NCBI GenBank assembly: GCA_024760905.1
Contig: CM045731.1
Location: 20,269,501-20,333,500 of the forward strand
From: Plotosus lineatus
Taxonomy: Eukaryota > Chordata > Actinopteri > Siluriformes > Plotosidae
Direction of reading: 5' to 3'
Length of the DNA stretch: 64,000 bases
The notes beneath the pieces were generated by a model that saw only the letters and a list, made by a program, of their open reading frames with translations, was not told the origin of the DNA and did no database searches. The position numbers were made by a program, and so were the translations under genes. This document shows, piece after piece, positions 39,093-50,846 of this stretch. Within the stretch, counting starts at the first letter, position 1. Every line of letters starts with the position of its first letter.

Positions 39093-40282
39093 CAGTGGGG
39101 CCTTGGAATCCAAATGCTCTAGAGTTCAAACAAATTGGAATCCAAACTAAAAGTCCATGATTTTTTTCGTCCCAGAAACCGAACAAAAAGGCAGAAGTCA
39201 AACTCGAGAAACACTCGAGAAAAAAACAAGACCGAGAGGGAGGAAAGTGCACGACTTCCAGTAGTCCGGAAGTTGTTCATACTATGTATCACCATGATAA
39301 AGCTAGCGCTGTCCTGAAGAAGTCCGAAAGTTGATGATACAGTACTGTACTATGTATCACCCTCATAAAGCTAAATCTAGTGCTAAAGCACTAAGGCTCA
39401 GCTAAAGTGCTAAAGCTAAGCTAAAGTGCTCACAGCGCTGTGAACACCTTTAACAATGAGGTCATGAGCCACTTCCGTAAGGTTTTGAAAAGAAGGCAGA
39501 AACAAGCCACGTTAGAAATGTTCTTCAAGAAAAGAAAGGAACATCCCGAAGAAGAGTCATCCATGCAAAGTGGTAGCAAGAGAAAAAAACACCTTTGGCT
39601 GATTTACCTGAAGCTGTTATGGAAGAAAATCCACTTGCTCTCTCCCTCTCTGTTATGGAAGGGGATATGCTTCTTCTCTTCCTCTCCAACATTTACGTAT
39701 GCCAACTGCTCACCCCCACAAAGGTTACAATTCTTATCTTTATTGTTCTTATGCTTTAACTGCACTGTTGTTTTTATTTTAGTGTGTTATGGTCTCTCAC
39801 AAAAGAGTTCCATGTTGAAATGCACGTTGCAGAGGGGCGAAGCTGTCACACGTGGGTGGAGTGCTAAACACACACACACCTGATTCCACTTAATTACGGG
39901 CTATAAAGCCAAGTAGCACTCTTCCTGGTGCTAGAAGATTGTCCCTCTTCCCTGTGATCTCTCTGGCTCTCAGCTCCGTGCTCCACAAGTTCCAGCTTTG
40001 GGTGCACTTTATTGTTTCCAGGGAAGGCATTAGATCACGGGGAAATCACTGTTTGAAATGCGTAAAAACATGGAAATCAAATTAAAGCGGGAATTGGCGG
40101 AGCACGGAGCTGAGCGCCAGAGAGATCACGGGATAGATGGACAATTTTCTAGCACCTGGATGAGCATTCTGCTAGTCTTTATAGCATGTGATTAACTGGA
40201 ATCAGGTGTGTGTGTTTAGCGCTCCACCTGCGTGTGACAGCTTCGCCCCTCTGCAACGTGCATTTCAACGTGCACAGAGCGA

Positions 40283-40317
<35 letters not shown>

Positions 40318-40563
40318 CGGACAAAACCAGAGTCTCTAACAACACAGACCATAACATAGTGTACTGTATTCAGTAATTTTTTCACTTAATTTGCAGACCT
40401 GTGGTATGAGTTACGGTACTATTAACTTCTGTTCAAAAGACGACGGAACGGATTAAGACCATTTACAGTATTTGTAATGGGAAAAGCGAATTCGGACTTC
40501 AAACAAATCGGAATCCAAACAGCCGTCTGGAACGGATTAAGTTTGTCTACCGAGACTCCACTG
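39093..40563. mobile_element. Tc1/mariner (pogo-like) element carrying a nested foldback
   Basis: TA|CAGTGGGGCCTTGG at the left and CGAGACTCCACTG|TA at the right are inverted ends with TA flanks. A + strand frame (39440-39620) reads FNNEVMSHFRKVLKRRQKQATLEMFFKKRKE, like the tail of pogo/Tigger transposases. The sequence AACAAAT(T/C)GGAATCCAAAC occurs near both ends in the same direction. A long inverted repeat (39813-40269) is nested inside. Confidence 0.6.
39813..40269. repeat. Long inverted repeat (foldback element), arms about 187 bp
   Basis: Left arm 39813-40000 starts GTTGAAATGCACGTTGCAGA; right arm 40083-40269 ends with the inverted copy TCTGCAACGTGCATTTCAAC. Arms share CGAAGCTGTCACACG, ACACACACCTGATTCCA and CTCAGCTCCGTGCTCC, and are separated by about 80 bp. 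Confidence 0.8.
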
Positions 40564-40575
40564 TACATCACTCAC

Positions 40576-40577
<2 letters not shown>

Positions 40578-40636
<59 letters not shown>
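40578..40636. repeat. (CA)n microsatellite
   Basis: Pure CA run directly right of the pogo-like element. Confidence 0.95.
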
Positions 40637-40637
<1 letters not shown>

Positions 40638-40920
40638 GGTACACTTAAAAAGCACACGAAACACAGGGAAGCCCTCACTGAGCCCAGGACTGTAACCCAG
40701 AATCTTCTAACCATGAGGCAGATATGTTAACCATGACACCACTCTACCCCCCCCCCCCATTCTAAGAAGACTGCAACATAAAAGTAATGGTGGTGTTCTA
40801 TAAATGAATTCAATACAGTGCAGGCTTGTGAACTGGTTCAGGTTCTGAGGTCATAGGTCAAAAATCAGGGGCACAATAACAGGCACACATGAAAAAATAT
40901 GAAAAAATTCACTGTGTATA

Positions 40921-41068
40921 ATATTCACATGGTGTAAGTAAAGAGTTAAAAATAGAGCCACAGAAAAAGAGAAATGACAGCGGTGTGGTTTCCTGAAAAT
41001 CTGACTATATAATCAGGCAGTGTGACAGAATATGTGTGAGTTTCAAGTTGATGAACCAGTGTGTGTAT

Positions 41069-41142
<74 letters not shown>

Positions 41143-41210
41143 GTGTGTGTAAGAATCAGTAATGATGAAGTGCTTGTCTCTTTTATCTGTTGTGGTTCAC
41201 ATGGCTGCAG
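40921..41210 (+). pseudogene. Orphan promoter and leader exon of a lost receptor gene
   Basis: RUNX-like TGTGGT (40984-40989), TATATAA (41006-41012), an 80-bp GT repeat (41056-41142) and a leader exon 41162-41210 (MMKCLSLLSVVVHMAAG, GTGAGT donor) are all intact. The intron that follows matches gene B to 43210 and then again at 51870-51997, with 8.7 kb of transposons between. Beyond that the next unit's flank begins, so D1, D2 and the rest are missing. A transcript could start here but has no known receptor exon to join before gene C. Confidence 0.65.
41056..41142. repeat. (GT)n microsatellite in the 5' UTR of the orphan leader
   Basis: About 40 GT units; the homologous run is about 7 units in gene B and about 22 in gene C. 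Confidence 0.95.
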
Positions 41211-41866
41211 GTGAGTGAAGTTCTTTTCTATTTTCTATGACAGAATGGAGGGAGAATATCAGCTGGTTCCTCATTCAGCTGCTTTTTGTTTACTTCTTTG
41301 GGTTTGGGTCCAGACTGGGTTCCAGGAGGCCATAGTTCAGCCCTGATCCTGAACAATCGAAACAAACACTGATAAATGTTCCTAATTTAAAATCGTAATG
41401 AATAACAACTTTACTTCTTCTGGGTTTCCCCTCGGGTATGATATCCATGATCTCCACAATTTGAGTGAACTGTCATGAGCATGTGGGGTCATGGGATGGA
41501 AACATGAGGGGAATTTGGTGGATTCATAACGATAGCACTGATTATTCTGCTGTATTACGATTTGACGGCACTTGTGGTAAAACGTGGGAAGTGCAGAATA
41601 GCGCAGTAGAGCTTCACAAATATTAACTGAGGTGGACAGAACGTAACACACCTTGATATGCCATCATAGGGGATCTTAATGAACTTGGCTACACGGTTCT
41701 TTCAAGTTTCATCTTCTGCTCTAAGAGAGGCCTTAAATTGTGGAGTTACACGCTTTTTTAATTGCAGAGCTCACAAACATCGTGTCTCAGTGTTATCCCA
41801 GAGTTACTACAGTGTTATAATATTAATAAACCTAGCAGAGATTATTCCATTTGATAGGAATGTTAT

Positions 41867-42177
41867 TCATTCATTTTCTGAACTGCCTTATCCTAATTTG
41901 GGTTGTGGGGAAGCTGGCATCTCAGCCAACTTTGCACCAGGGCAGAGTACACCCTAGACATCTCACCAGGCCATCACAGGGCAGAAACACTCTGACTACT
42001 TTGCAGCCTCCTCTTGACAAAAGTCAGTAATGGTTCCCATACATGAACCTCTCACCACAGACAGTGAGCACATGGCTGGCCTTCGATAACCCAGTTAGCT
42101 GTACTGGTGGGGTGGGCAGCAGTGAAAAATGTTTACAGAGAGCCTTGAACCACCATCCATGGGATCAGTAATCCACC
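41867..42177 (-). mobile_element. tRNA-derived SINE (type 1b) behind the orphan leader
   Basis: Same insertion as 8558-8922; head end damaged by the next SINE. Confidence 0.65.
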
Positions 42178-42455
42178 AGTGCTGTAATGGTTAGGGTGCT
42201 GGGCTCATGATTGGGAGGTTCAAACCCCACTGAGACCCTCACTGTGCTAAGACCCCTGGGCAAGGTCTTAACCACAAGTGTGCCTCTGTTCACCCAGCAG
42301 TATAAATGGGTACCAGTAAAAATATACTGGGAAGGTAACCTGTGATGGACTAGCGTCCCATCCAGGAGGAGTTGAACTCCTAGTTGCTTCACGCTACGGA
42401 AACCGGGGATAAGCACCGGCCTGATGAGCCACTATGGCTTGGGTGTACCTTTACC
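42178..42455 (+). mobile_element. tRNA-derived SINE (type 5)
   Basis: GCTGTAATGGTTAGGGTGCTGG (box A region), GGTTCAAACCCC (box B), then TGATGGACTAGCGTCCCATC, AACTCCTAGTTGCTTCACGC and a CTTTACCTTTTT end. Absent from the same intron of genes B and C, so it is younger than the duplication. Confidence 0.7.
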
Positions 42456-42645
42456 TTTTTACACTGTATGTTTGTACACATTTACTGAATCCCATCTCTG
42501 CACAGTCTCTGTATTATTATTGAATATATAGAAACTAAAATAAAGTGGAGTAGAAAAAGTTATTTTTCCCGGAACTTCATCATTCTGGTCTTTGCGGTAA
42601 ATAGATATGCGACAGTTTCACAACTATTTCTGTCGATCGTCTGTC

Positions 42646-42683
<38 letters not shown>

Positions 42684-43229
42684 TGGAGTGAAGAGTATAT
42701 TATTCCACACAAACATACCACAATCAATATAACTACACAATTAAGTAACTAAAATGACAGAGTTGTGTTTGTATGCGCTCTCCTGATGTGGTTATTTGAA
42801 GCAGGGTTGTTACCCGTCACTTATAATCGAAGATCATATAAATAATTCCTGCATCTAAAAATAATGCGATCTGAATTGAATCAATAAGAGACACAATGGA
42901 TCCTTTACTTTTATACATACACTTTCATCTACTTAATGATTTGGGTAAGCCTGAGAAATGTAAGAGGCTGTGGAGATATAGGATTCAATATGTCGGCTGA
43001 TTGTGTGTTTAAATACGTCACTAAAGACGAGCTGGAAAATTCCTTCACCCATAACATGTTTTTTGTTGTTGTTTTTGTCTCATCATTAGCTGTGAGATTT
43101 ATACTGTGACAAATGTGAACCTTTCATCATCATTTCAACACTAAACCCAAACTTAATAAATCTTGGATGTCGTTTATGTCTGTTTCTATCAAAACATGCT
43201 ATGCGTCATAAATAGACCAGTTTCGTAGG

Positions 43230-43555
43230 AAACTAGTGTTTTACGAATAATACTCAGCTCTGGTCTTATTATCATAGAACATTGAAACACACCTGTCACT
43301 GAATTATCTCAAAGCTCGTTTTATCCTTTCTGTGCTCCCTCTTTTGCCTTCGTATGTTAGACTATATCCATATAGTGCCTCTATACCTCTCTCAGAATCC
43401 CACGAAAAGTCGCGTGATCACGTTATATTACGATGAGGCTAACAGTGAAACGTCATCCATATACCAACACAATACAGGGAGGGAAGCTAATAAGACCAGA
43501 GGTGAGTATTATTTGTAAAACACTCACCTCTGGTCTTATTATCATAGAACAGACT
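43230..43555. repeat. Inverted plus direct repeat cluster (MITE-like)
   Basis: A 35-bp segment around ACTCAGCTCTGGTCTTATT (43232-43266) recurs inverted at 43487-43523 and a third time in direct orientation at 43524-43553. The second and third copies form a perfect-looking hairpin around ATTATTTGTAAAAC. Confidence 0.7.
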
Positions 43556-43904
43556 CCAACAAGAATCAAGTAGGGTGGGTACTCACCTCACTAAGACTCA
43601 AACTGGAAGGCTCAGCACAGATCCGGTAAAAAGAGCAACCATACCTAAATTTCCCCTACTGTTCAGCACAGGAGGGGTGCCTATGTACAGGTTATTTGCA
43701 AAATAACCCAATATAGGCGAGGCTGGCAGCTTCATACTAGCTATAGAGGTTTTGCTGCTGATGTCATGCATACATTATCCCAATGAGGGTTTTGTTAATT
43801 TCGCCACATTGGTGTGAAAACAAACCATTCACTCCAGCCCCAACACAATAGCACAAGTGTGTGTAAGGATTTAATACTGCGTTTATTTATTAAACAAGTG
43901 CACA

Positions 43905-44108
43905 ATGGCACTTAACTGTGTTGCTGTCGGTTGTACTAATTATAGAGGAAAGAAACCAGATGTTAAATATCATAGATTCTCTGCTTATCAGGCCCGACGA
44001 GAGAAATGGATTTCTGCTTTGAAAAGACCTGATACCAACAATGAAAGTAAAGATTAGCGACCAGCTCCTACCAGTCGTGTATGTAGCGAACATTTTGTTG
44101 GAGGCAAG
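43905..44108 (+). pseudogene. THAP-domain exon of a P-element-like (THAP9-type) transposase
   Basis: From ATG at 43905 the frame gives CVAVGC (C5, C10), KYHRF, W35 and, past a TAG stop at 44055-44057 (codon 51), CSEHF (C60, H63). This is the C2CH pattern of a THAP zinc finger. GGCAAGTAAT at 44103 could be a donor site, as THAP9-like genes have introns. The stop makes it non-functional. Following sequence to 44930 holds no recognisable catalytic region. Confidence 0.65.
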
Positions 44109-44109
44109 T

Positions 44110-44935
44110 AATTTTTATCAGTAAATATATTATTATTTATTGTCTTAACCACAGTTTGATTCTATTTAACTGTATATCTGGTGTCCATTTATAAGCTGAT
44201 GGCAGCTAAAATGCTATTTAGTCTTTATTATAACATGTATAGTATATATAATATTTTATAACTATGATAATACTTCATATATTTAGATCCACATGTTTGT
44301 GCTTAATATATAATGTAGGCAAAATGATTTAAAAAAATCTGAGTCATAATTACCTTTGCCATAATTAATACTTTGGTGTCCTCACACAGCTTGCCATGGG
44401 TGATATTAGAGTCTTTCCTGGGTATAATATGCTCGTGAAGTGCCGAAACCCATCCAGATAAAAAAATACTCATATGCTTCCCAGATTTAACTTTAACAGT
44501 CTTAATACATGTTCTAAAACACACAACAAACATCAAACATGCCGTTGTTTGGTTTCCGCTTCACTTGTTTAACAATGATTGCTACACTCTAAGCCCATTG
44601 AAACTTTTCAGTTTTTCATGAGTATAATCAGATGTGAGATTAATCAAATAATTATAGATATCTGGGTATGTTAAACCAGGTATCCTGTCCGTTGCTTCAT
44701 CCATGCAGTTAACAAACAAACCATCGGGCAAACGTGTGGGTCATTTGTTAGCTCTGATAACCGTTATTTTTGAATATACTGTTGTTTATGGTCGTTATCC
44801 TAATTACCTTGGAGCTCGGAAAGCACTGGGATTGCATTACGGCTGTCAACATTCACATTGTTAAACCTGGAGTGTATGCGTTGGACCCAGAGATGCAGAA
44901 GAACAAAAGAAGGTTCAAACAATTTATTTAAGCAA
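44110..44935. other. AT-rich stretch after the THAP exon, content unrecognised
   Basis: The minus-strand frame 44536-44303 (77 codons) has no motif I know. It may be the remaining body of the same transposon. Confidence 0.35.
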
Positions 44936-44937
44936 GG

Positions 44938-45275
44938 GCAGTGGTGGTCTAGTGGTATAGGGCACTGGATCGCTGATCCAAAGGTTGGGGGTTCGAGTCC
45001 CACTCTCCACAAGGTTGTCACTGTCTTCCCCCCCCAGTGCAGCTGACTGGGTGATCAAAGGCGGGCCATGTCTCTCACTGTCTATGGTGAGAGGCATGTA
45101 AAAGAACCATTGCTGACTTTCGTAAAGTGTGGCTGCAAAGTCATCAGCGTGCTAAAAATGGTTGTGACAGGAAAGGCATCCAACGTAAAAACCTCTGCCA
45201 AATCAAATGTGCGAATCAGATGATTCGCTCTGGCGACTCCCGAGTAAAAGGGAAAAAGCCGAAAGGAAGACAGAC
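44938..45275 (+). mobile_element. tRNA-derived SINE with RTE-type tail (type 1), best copy
   Basis: Head GGCAGTGGTGGTCTAGTGGT, box B GGTTCGAGTCCC (44988-44999), full body, then GGTTGTGACAGGAAAGGCAT, ACGTAAAAACC (RTE 5'-end match) and GATGATTCGCTCTGGCGACT, AAGCCGAAAGGAAGAC (RTE 3'-end match). Confidence 0.85.
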
Positions 45276-45324
45276 AGCCAGGAAACATAAATCACGGGAA
45301 TACTAAGTCGATGGAACTTTCTAC

Positions 45325-47918
45325 CACGGGCTTAATTAGGGAAACATGAAATGCTGGGTGTACCGTGAGTGAGGGTGGGAGACTCAGTCGGATGGCGCTG
45401 GTGTTTATAATTTTCTCTATTACATAGGGCCCAATGTATCTGGAAGACAGTTTTTTGGAGTCGACTTAGGGGCAGGTCTCGGAGAAGAGCTACATTTATT
45501 GCCCGACGGTGTAGGGAGGTGCCGGGGTTCATGACGATCGGCAATCCTCTGGTTTTGGGCCACTGTTCGTTCCAGGGCAGCCTGTGCTTCTTTTCAGACT
45601 CTGCGTGCTCTGTGAAACTGTGCCTGGACCAATGGGACGGCCACTTCGACCTCCTTGCTGGGAAACAGGGGGGGCTGGAACCCATTAATCACCATGAAGG
45701 GGGACATCCCGGTGGCGGTACAGATCAGAGAATCGTGTGCGTATTCGACCCATCCATGGGAGGTGTGTGGCCCAGGAGGCAGGAGGCAACACAGTGCAGG
45801 GAGGATCCGAGGTTTTGATTCGTGCGTTCCTCCTGCCCATTTGACTGAGAATAGTAGCCAGAGGTCAAGCTGCAGGAGACTCCCAAGGTGTTGCAGAACG
45901 CCTTCCAAACTTTGAATGCAAACTGGGGGCCCCGGTCTGAAATGATGTCCTAGGGGATGCCATGGAGGCGAAAGACGTGTTGGACTAGGAGACCAGCTGT
46001 TTCCATTGCTGAGGGGAGTTTGGGTAGGGAGACGAAGTGAACCGCCTTGCAGAACCAGTTCACTACTGTCAGGATAACAGTGTTGCCCTCAGACGGGGGT
46101 AAACCTGTGACAAAATCCACCGCAATGTGCCACCAGGGGCAATGGGGAACGGGTAAGAGTTGGAGGAGACCCGTGGGTGCATGATGGGAGGACTTGCTCT
46201 GGGCACAGATGGCACAAGCTCCCACAAACTCCCTGGTGTCAGCTGCCATCGTTCACCACCAGAAGCGTTGTCGGAGCAGGAAAAGAGTACAGTGGGCTCC
46301 AGGGTGGCAGGCTAATTTTGAGGAGAGAGCCCACTGGAGTGTTGGGGTTCTGGCCGATGGGGGAACATATAGTCAACCTTGGGGGCACCCGACGGGCTCT
46401 GGTTCCCCCTGATGGGCATCCCGAACTAGCCATTCTACCTCCCATTGGGCTGCTCTAAGTATACAGGAGGAGGGGAGGATGGTCTCCATGGTAATGTCTT
46501 CACCTGAGGAGAACTGCCTGGAGAGAGCATCTGGCTTTGTATTCCAGGAGCCAGGTTGGTATTTCAGTGTGAAGTTGAACCTCCCCAAGTAGAGTGACCA
46601 TCGTGCCTGATGGGAGTTCAACCTCTTGGCTGTATGGAGGTAGGATAGGTTTTTATGGTCGGACCACTGGAACGGGGTCTTGGGTGATGTGAACTGTGTG
46701 AGGGGGGGCTGCTAGGCAGCTGTAGTCCCGCACAAACCAGCGATAGAAGTTTGCGAATACCAGGAACCTCTGCAGCTGTTTCCGCGTCCCTGGAGTTGGC
46801 CACTCCGCCACTGCCTTCACCTTCGCCCGGATCAGGTCCTATCTGCCCCTTCTCCACGATGAACCCCAGGAAAGAAACTGAGGGGACATGAAACTGGCAT
46901 TTTTCTGCCTTAACGAACAATCTGTTCTCCCGGAGCCTCTTTAGAACCATTCTCACATGGCAGAGATATTCGTCTTGGTCTCTAGAGAAGATCAGAATGT
47001 CGTCCAGGTATACGAATACGAAGTGGTTCAGCATGTCCCTAAGCACATTGTTGACCAGAGCTTGGAAAACCGCCGGGGCATTGGTTAATGCGAATGGCAT
47101 GACCAGGTATTCGAAGTGCCCGAGGGACGTGTTGAAACCATCTTCCACTCGTCCCCCTCCTGAATTTGGACTAAGTGGTAGGCATTTCTCAGGTCCAGCT
47201 TGGAAAAAATGGAAGCATCGTGGAGAGTGGTGAAGGCTGAATCGATTAGGGGGAGAGGGTACCTGTTTTTTATGGTGATCTGGTTCAGGCCCGTGTAATC
47301 GATGCAAGGTCTCAGGGTCTTGTCTTTCTTTTCGACGAAGAAGAATCCCGCACCTACCGGGAAAGATGAGGGCCGAATGACACCTGCAGGCAGCGACTCA
47401 TTAATGTATGCCTCCATGGCATCTTTCTCCAGCTTAGAGAGGTTGTTTAGTCACTGGGAAGGGAACGTGGAACCTGGGAGTAAGTCAATGGCGCAGTCGT
47501 ATGGTGTGGTATGAGGAGATAAGGAGCAAGCCTGGTCCTTGCTGAAAACCTCTTGCAGGTCGTGATATTCTTTGGGCATGCCAGCTAAGTCCAGATCCTC
47601 CAGGTCGACCGGGGTTCGTGAAGCTTGGGAGGGTACGGCCGCCATTAGGCAATGTTGCAGACAGTAGTCACTCCAGCTGCATATGATGAGGGTGCGCCAA
47701 TCAATGGGGATTGTGAGTCTGCAACCATGGCCACCCCAACACGAGGGGAGAGAGAGAGAGAGGCAGGGAGAACAAACAGTTCAAAATATTCCTGGTGGTT
47801 ACCAGACAAACTGAGCTTAACTGGCTTGGTCTTGTGCGTGATGCGAGCTATGAGTCGGCCATCAATGGCCACTACCTCCTTGGGGGTATTGAGTTCATAC
47901 ATGATCATACATGACTAA
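45325..47918 (-). mobile_element. Ty3/gypsy LTR retrotransposon, pol fragment without LTRs
   Basis: In minus-strand order: protease tail (VVAIDGRLIARITHKTKPV), spacer ([13 protein letters not shown]), reverse transcriptase ([34 protein letters not shown], then [13 protein letters not shown] with the YLDD catalytic box), RNase H end (FNFTLKYQPGSWNTKPDALS), integrase ([36 protein letters not shown]) and its C-terminal region (INGFQPPLF, DLPLS). At least four frame breaks separate these. Gag and both LTRs are absent. It joins an L1-like LINE end at about 47920. Confidence 0.9.
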
Positions 47919-49604
47919 TTTTAGTCACAAATAAAGGACTTTATCACTGTAATTTTTCCAAGTGATGTCAAACTGCGATAAGACCGATTTTTAAGAAGAT
48001 TTTTCATATTTTGTATCCTATGTAGAATATTGCTGTGAGCAAGTGATGTTATATCCAACACTGAAAAATCCATTCCTAAAGCTGTAAAAGAATTGGACCA
48101 ATCCAAATTATTTTCTTGACAAAACCGGCTGTCTGACTCTTGCATCGAGCCAAACTAGACAGCGTTTATTTTTTCCATATTCACTTTTAGTCCTAAAATT
48201 TTGTAAAACCATTCAAAAGTGATTAAGGATTCTCCTCACTGCCATCCAACAACAGAGAAGTATCGTCTGCATATTGAGATATTTTAAATGTAATATTTTA
48301 AATGTTGCATAATATTTTTTTCTGTTTTTGAAGAATTTCTTTTGGATCTGTCACTATTGTGTCATATTTTTTTAGCTTCAATATTATTTTATTATTATGG
48401 TTCTCTTTTCTAAATTACAAAAATATGCTGATGATTTTTCACCTAACTCGTGCCATCTTGCTCTGGATCGAATCATTGTTCCCCGAATACAGGTGGTTTT
48501 AAATCTCTTCTAATTCCAGATTCAGTTGTTCCAGGGTATCCAGCTTGGTTCTTAGGGTGTTTGGTTTCGTTTTTATTTACTCATCTAATTCTAAATTTTT
48601 TTTCTATAGATTTTTCTAATTCATTGCTAATTCATTTTTTACAATAATTTGACCTCGGAGTTGTACCAGAAGAGTTTCCCAAAACAACTGATCCGAAATT
48701 TGGAATTGAAGATTTTTGCATGGACAGGATGCAATAAAATTCGGGTTATATGTGGAGGCTACATACATGGTTTTTATACTAGTTATGTCCTGTTTTATTA
48801 TTTTAACAAACTCTTGGTCCTTAAGCAAGGAGTTGTTCAATTTCCAATAACCTCTTCCACTTTCTTCTGAAAACGTATTTATAACAGCAATGACTGGAGC
48901 ATGGTCTGATTTATATTTAGGGAGAATATATGAATCTGAAAAAATTGACAATGAATTTTCTGCAGCTAGAAAGAAATCTAAATGTGCCATTTTGATAGGA
49001 TTTCTTTGTGACCATGTATAATGCTGATCATTTTCATGAAATGTTCGCCATATGTCTACCAATTCATTTTCAGCAGTATATGATAAAACTTAACGACTCA
49101 CTTTTGGATTGTTGACTGTTTTGTAATTGTAAAAATATTTTTCTGGGTCTAAAACAAAATTGCAATCTCCACATAGAACATAACTGTCAATTCCAAATTC
49201 TTCAATAATATGAAAGGTGTTTGTATAAAAGTCTGAATTGTCTTCATTTGGTCTGTAGAGATTTACTCATGTGAATTTTACCGAATTTGATATGGTGAGA
49301 TCTAAAATGATATAATTTTCATTTGGGTCTATTCTACTTTTGTGTAATTAATATTCAAAACCTTAATTGAATAAAATAGCCACACCACTTGCATGTGACG
49401 AAAAAGAAGATATAACAGCATTTAAACCCCATTCTACCTTGACTCTATTAACAAATTCTGGATCAATATGTGTATCCTGTAAGCAGCATATATGTCTATT
49501 TTGCTCCCGGACTCACTTAAAGATGTCCTTACGTTTAACTAGATCAGCCAGGCCTCTAATATTTAGGGAACGTATGTTTATTTGAGGCATTCAAGAATTG
49601 TTGT
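47919..49604 (-). mobile_element. L1-clade (Tx1/L1-like) LINE ORF2, fragmented
   Basis: Minus strand: endonuclease start (LNIRGLADLVKRKD, CLQDTHIDPE) near 49590-49470, its end (HYTWSQRNPIKMAHLDFFLA, KSDHAPVI) at 49010-48870, an internal gap, then catalytic YADDTSLLL near 48275 and TSLGKITVIKSF at 47930. Several stops and frameshifts. The ORF1-like piece at 51330-51740 probably belongs to the same element. Confidence 0.75.
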
Positions 49605-49617
49605 ACTATTTAGTATA

Positions 49618-50400
49618 AAGTTCATCTATGCCCTGTACAAGAAGGGCCAGAGTCGCCTCCACCTTCTGAGGAGACTTAGGTCCTTCGGAGTATGCAGACC
49701 TCTGCTCAGGACATTTTATGACTCTGTGGTAGCCTCTGCAATCCTCTACGCTGCCATCTGCTGGGATGAGCTGCTGCCCAGCACAGAGCGGGACAGAAAG
49801 AGACTGAACAAGCTGGTCAGGAGGGCCAGCGCTGTCCTAGGCTGCCCACTGGACTCTGTGGAGGAGGTGGGGGGGGGGAGGATGGTCAACAGCTCTCACC
49901 CACTGCACCAGACTGTAGAGAAGCTGAGTAGCTCCTTCAGTGGACGACTGAGACATCCTCAGTGCAGGAAGGAGCGCTACCGCAGGTCTTTCATCCCCAC
50001 CGCTGTCAGACTGTACAACGCCACTTTGTAACTGTATGTGAAAAAAAAACGATTATGTGCAATAAAAACCCCGTGCACTTTAATCAACCACATCTACCCC
50101 ACCGACTGTGAACCATATCAACCCTACTCTGCCCTCAGATACATATACACCTGAATATAGGCCAGTCTACAAAGTTTTTTCTTTTTCTTTTTTATTGTAT
50201 ATTACTTTTATACTATTTATGTATCTATTTATTTACTTATATAATATATATGTATGTGTGTATGTATGTATGTATGTATTATTGTATATGTATCTATTTT
50301 GCACCCCCTACTTTACTTCAAGAGCCTGTAACAGTGAATTTCTCCATTGTGAGATTAATAAAGCTGTATCTTTTCTTATCTTATCTTATCATAATAAACT
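49618..50400 (+). mobile_element. CR1/L2-like LINE 3' end, 5' truncated
   Basis: The ORF to 50031 reads KKGQSRLHLLRRLRSFGV, YDSVVASAILYAAICW, RDRKRLNKLVRRAS, HPQCRKERYRRSFIPTAVRLYN, the C-terminal end typical of fish jockey/L2-like LINEs. The 3' end AATAAAGCTGTATC is followed by TTATC repeats. The flanks CTATTTAGTATA (49606-49617) and CTATTAGTATA (50401-50411) are a probable target duplication. It split the L1-like element. Confidence 0.8.
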
Positions 50401-50703
50401 CTATTAGTATATCCAAGATTGGTACAGCGATACATATATAAAAAGATATGTGGGATACATATCTGAGTGTGCAGGCAATACATCATATATGATTCTGGAA
50501 GCAAAGTTGAACACACGCAAGCACCGAACACAGAGAACAAACAGAAACAAAACACAGCGTACAAACACAACTTACAAACATAGAGGCCCATGTCTCCACC
50601 TCACCTTACAAGAGTTCCACCAGAGGTGTAGTCCTGTGGAAAAGCAGAGCACATGTGCAGTACATCACAAACATATACAGCCAGTGTAGCATTTACTAAG
50701 AGC

Positions 50704-50705
<2 letters not shown>

Positions 50706-50770
<65 letters not shown>

Positions 50771-50788
50771 CGCACACACAGGCCTCAA

Positions 50789-50842
<54 letters not shown>
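50706..50842. repeat. (CA)n and (CT)n microsatellites
   Basis: CA run with CG interruptions (50706-50779) then CT run (50798-50842). Confidence 0.95.
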
Positions 50843-50846
<4 letters not shown>

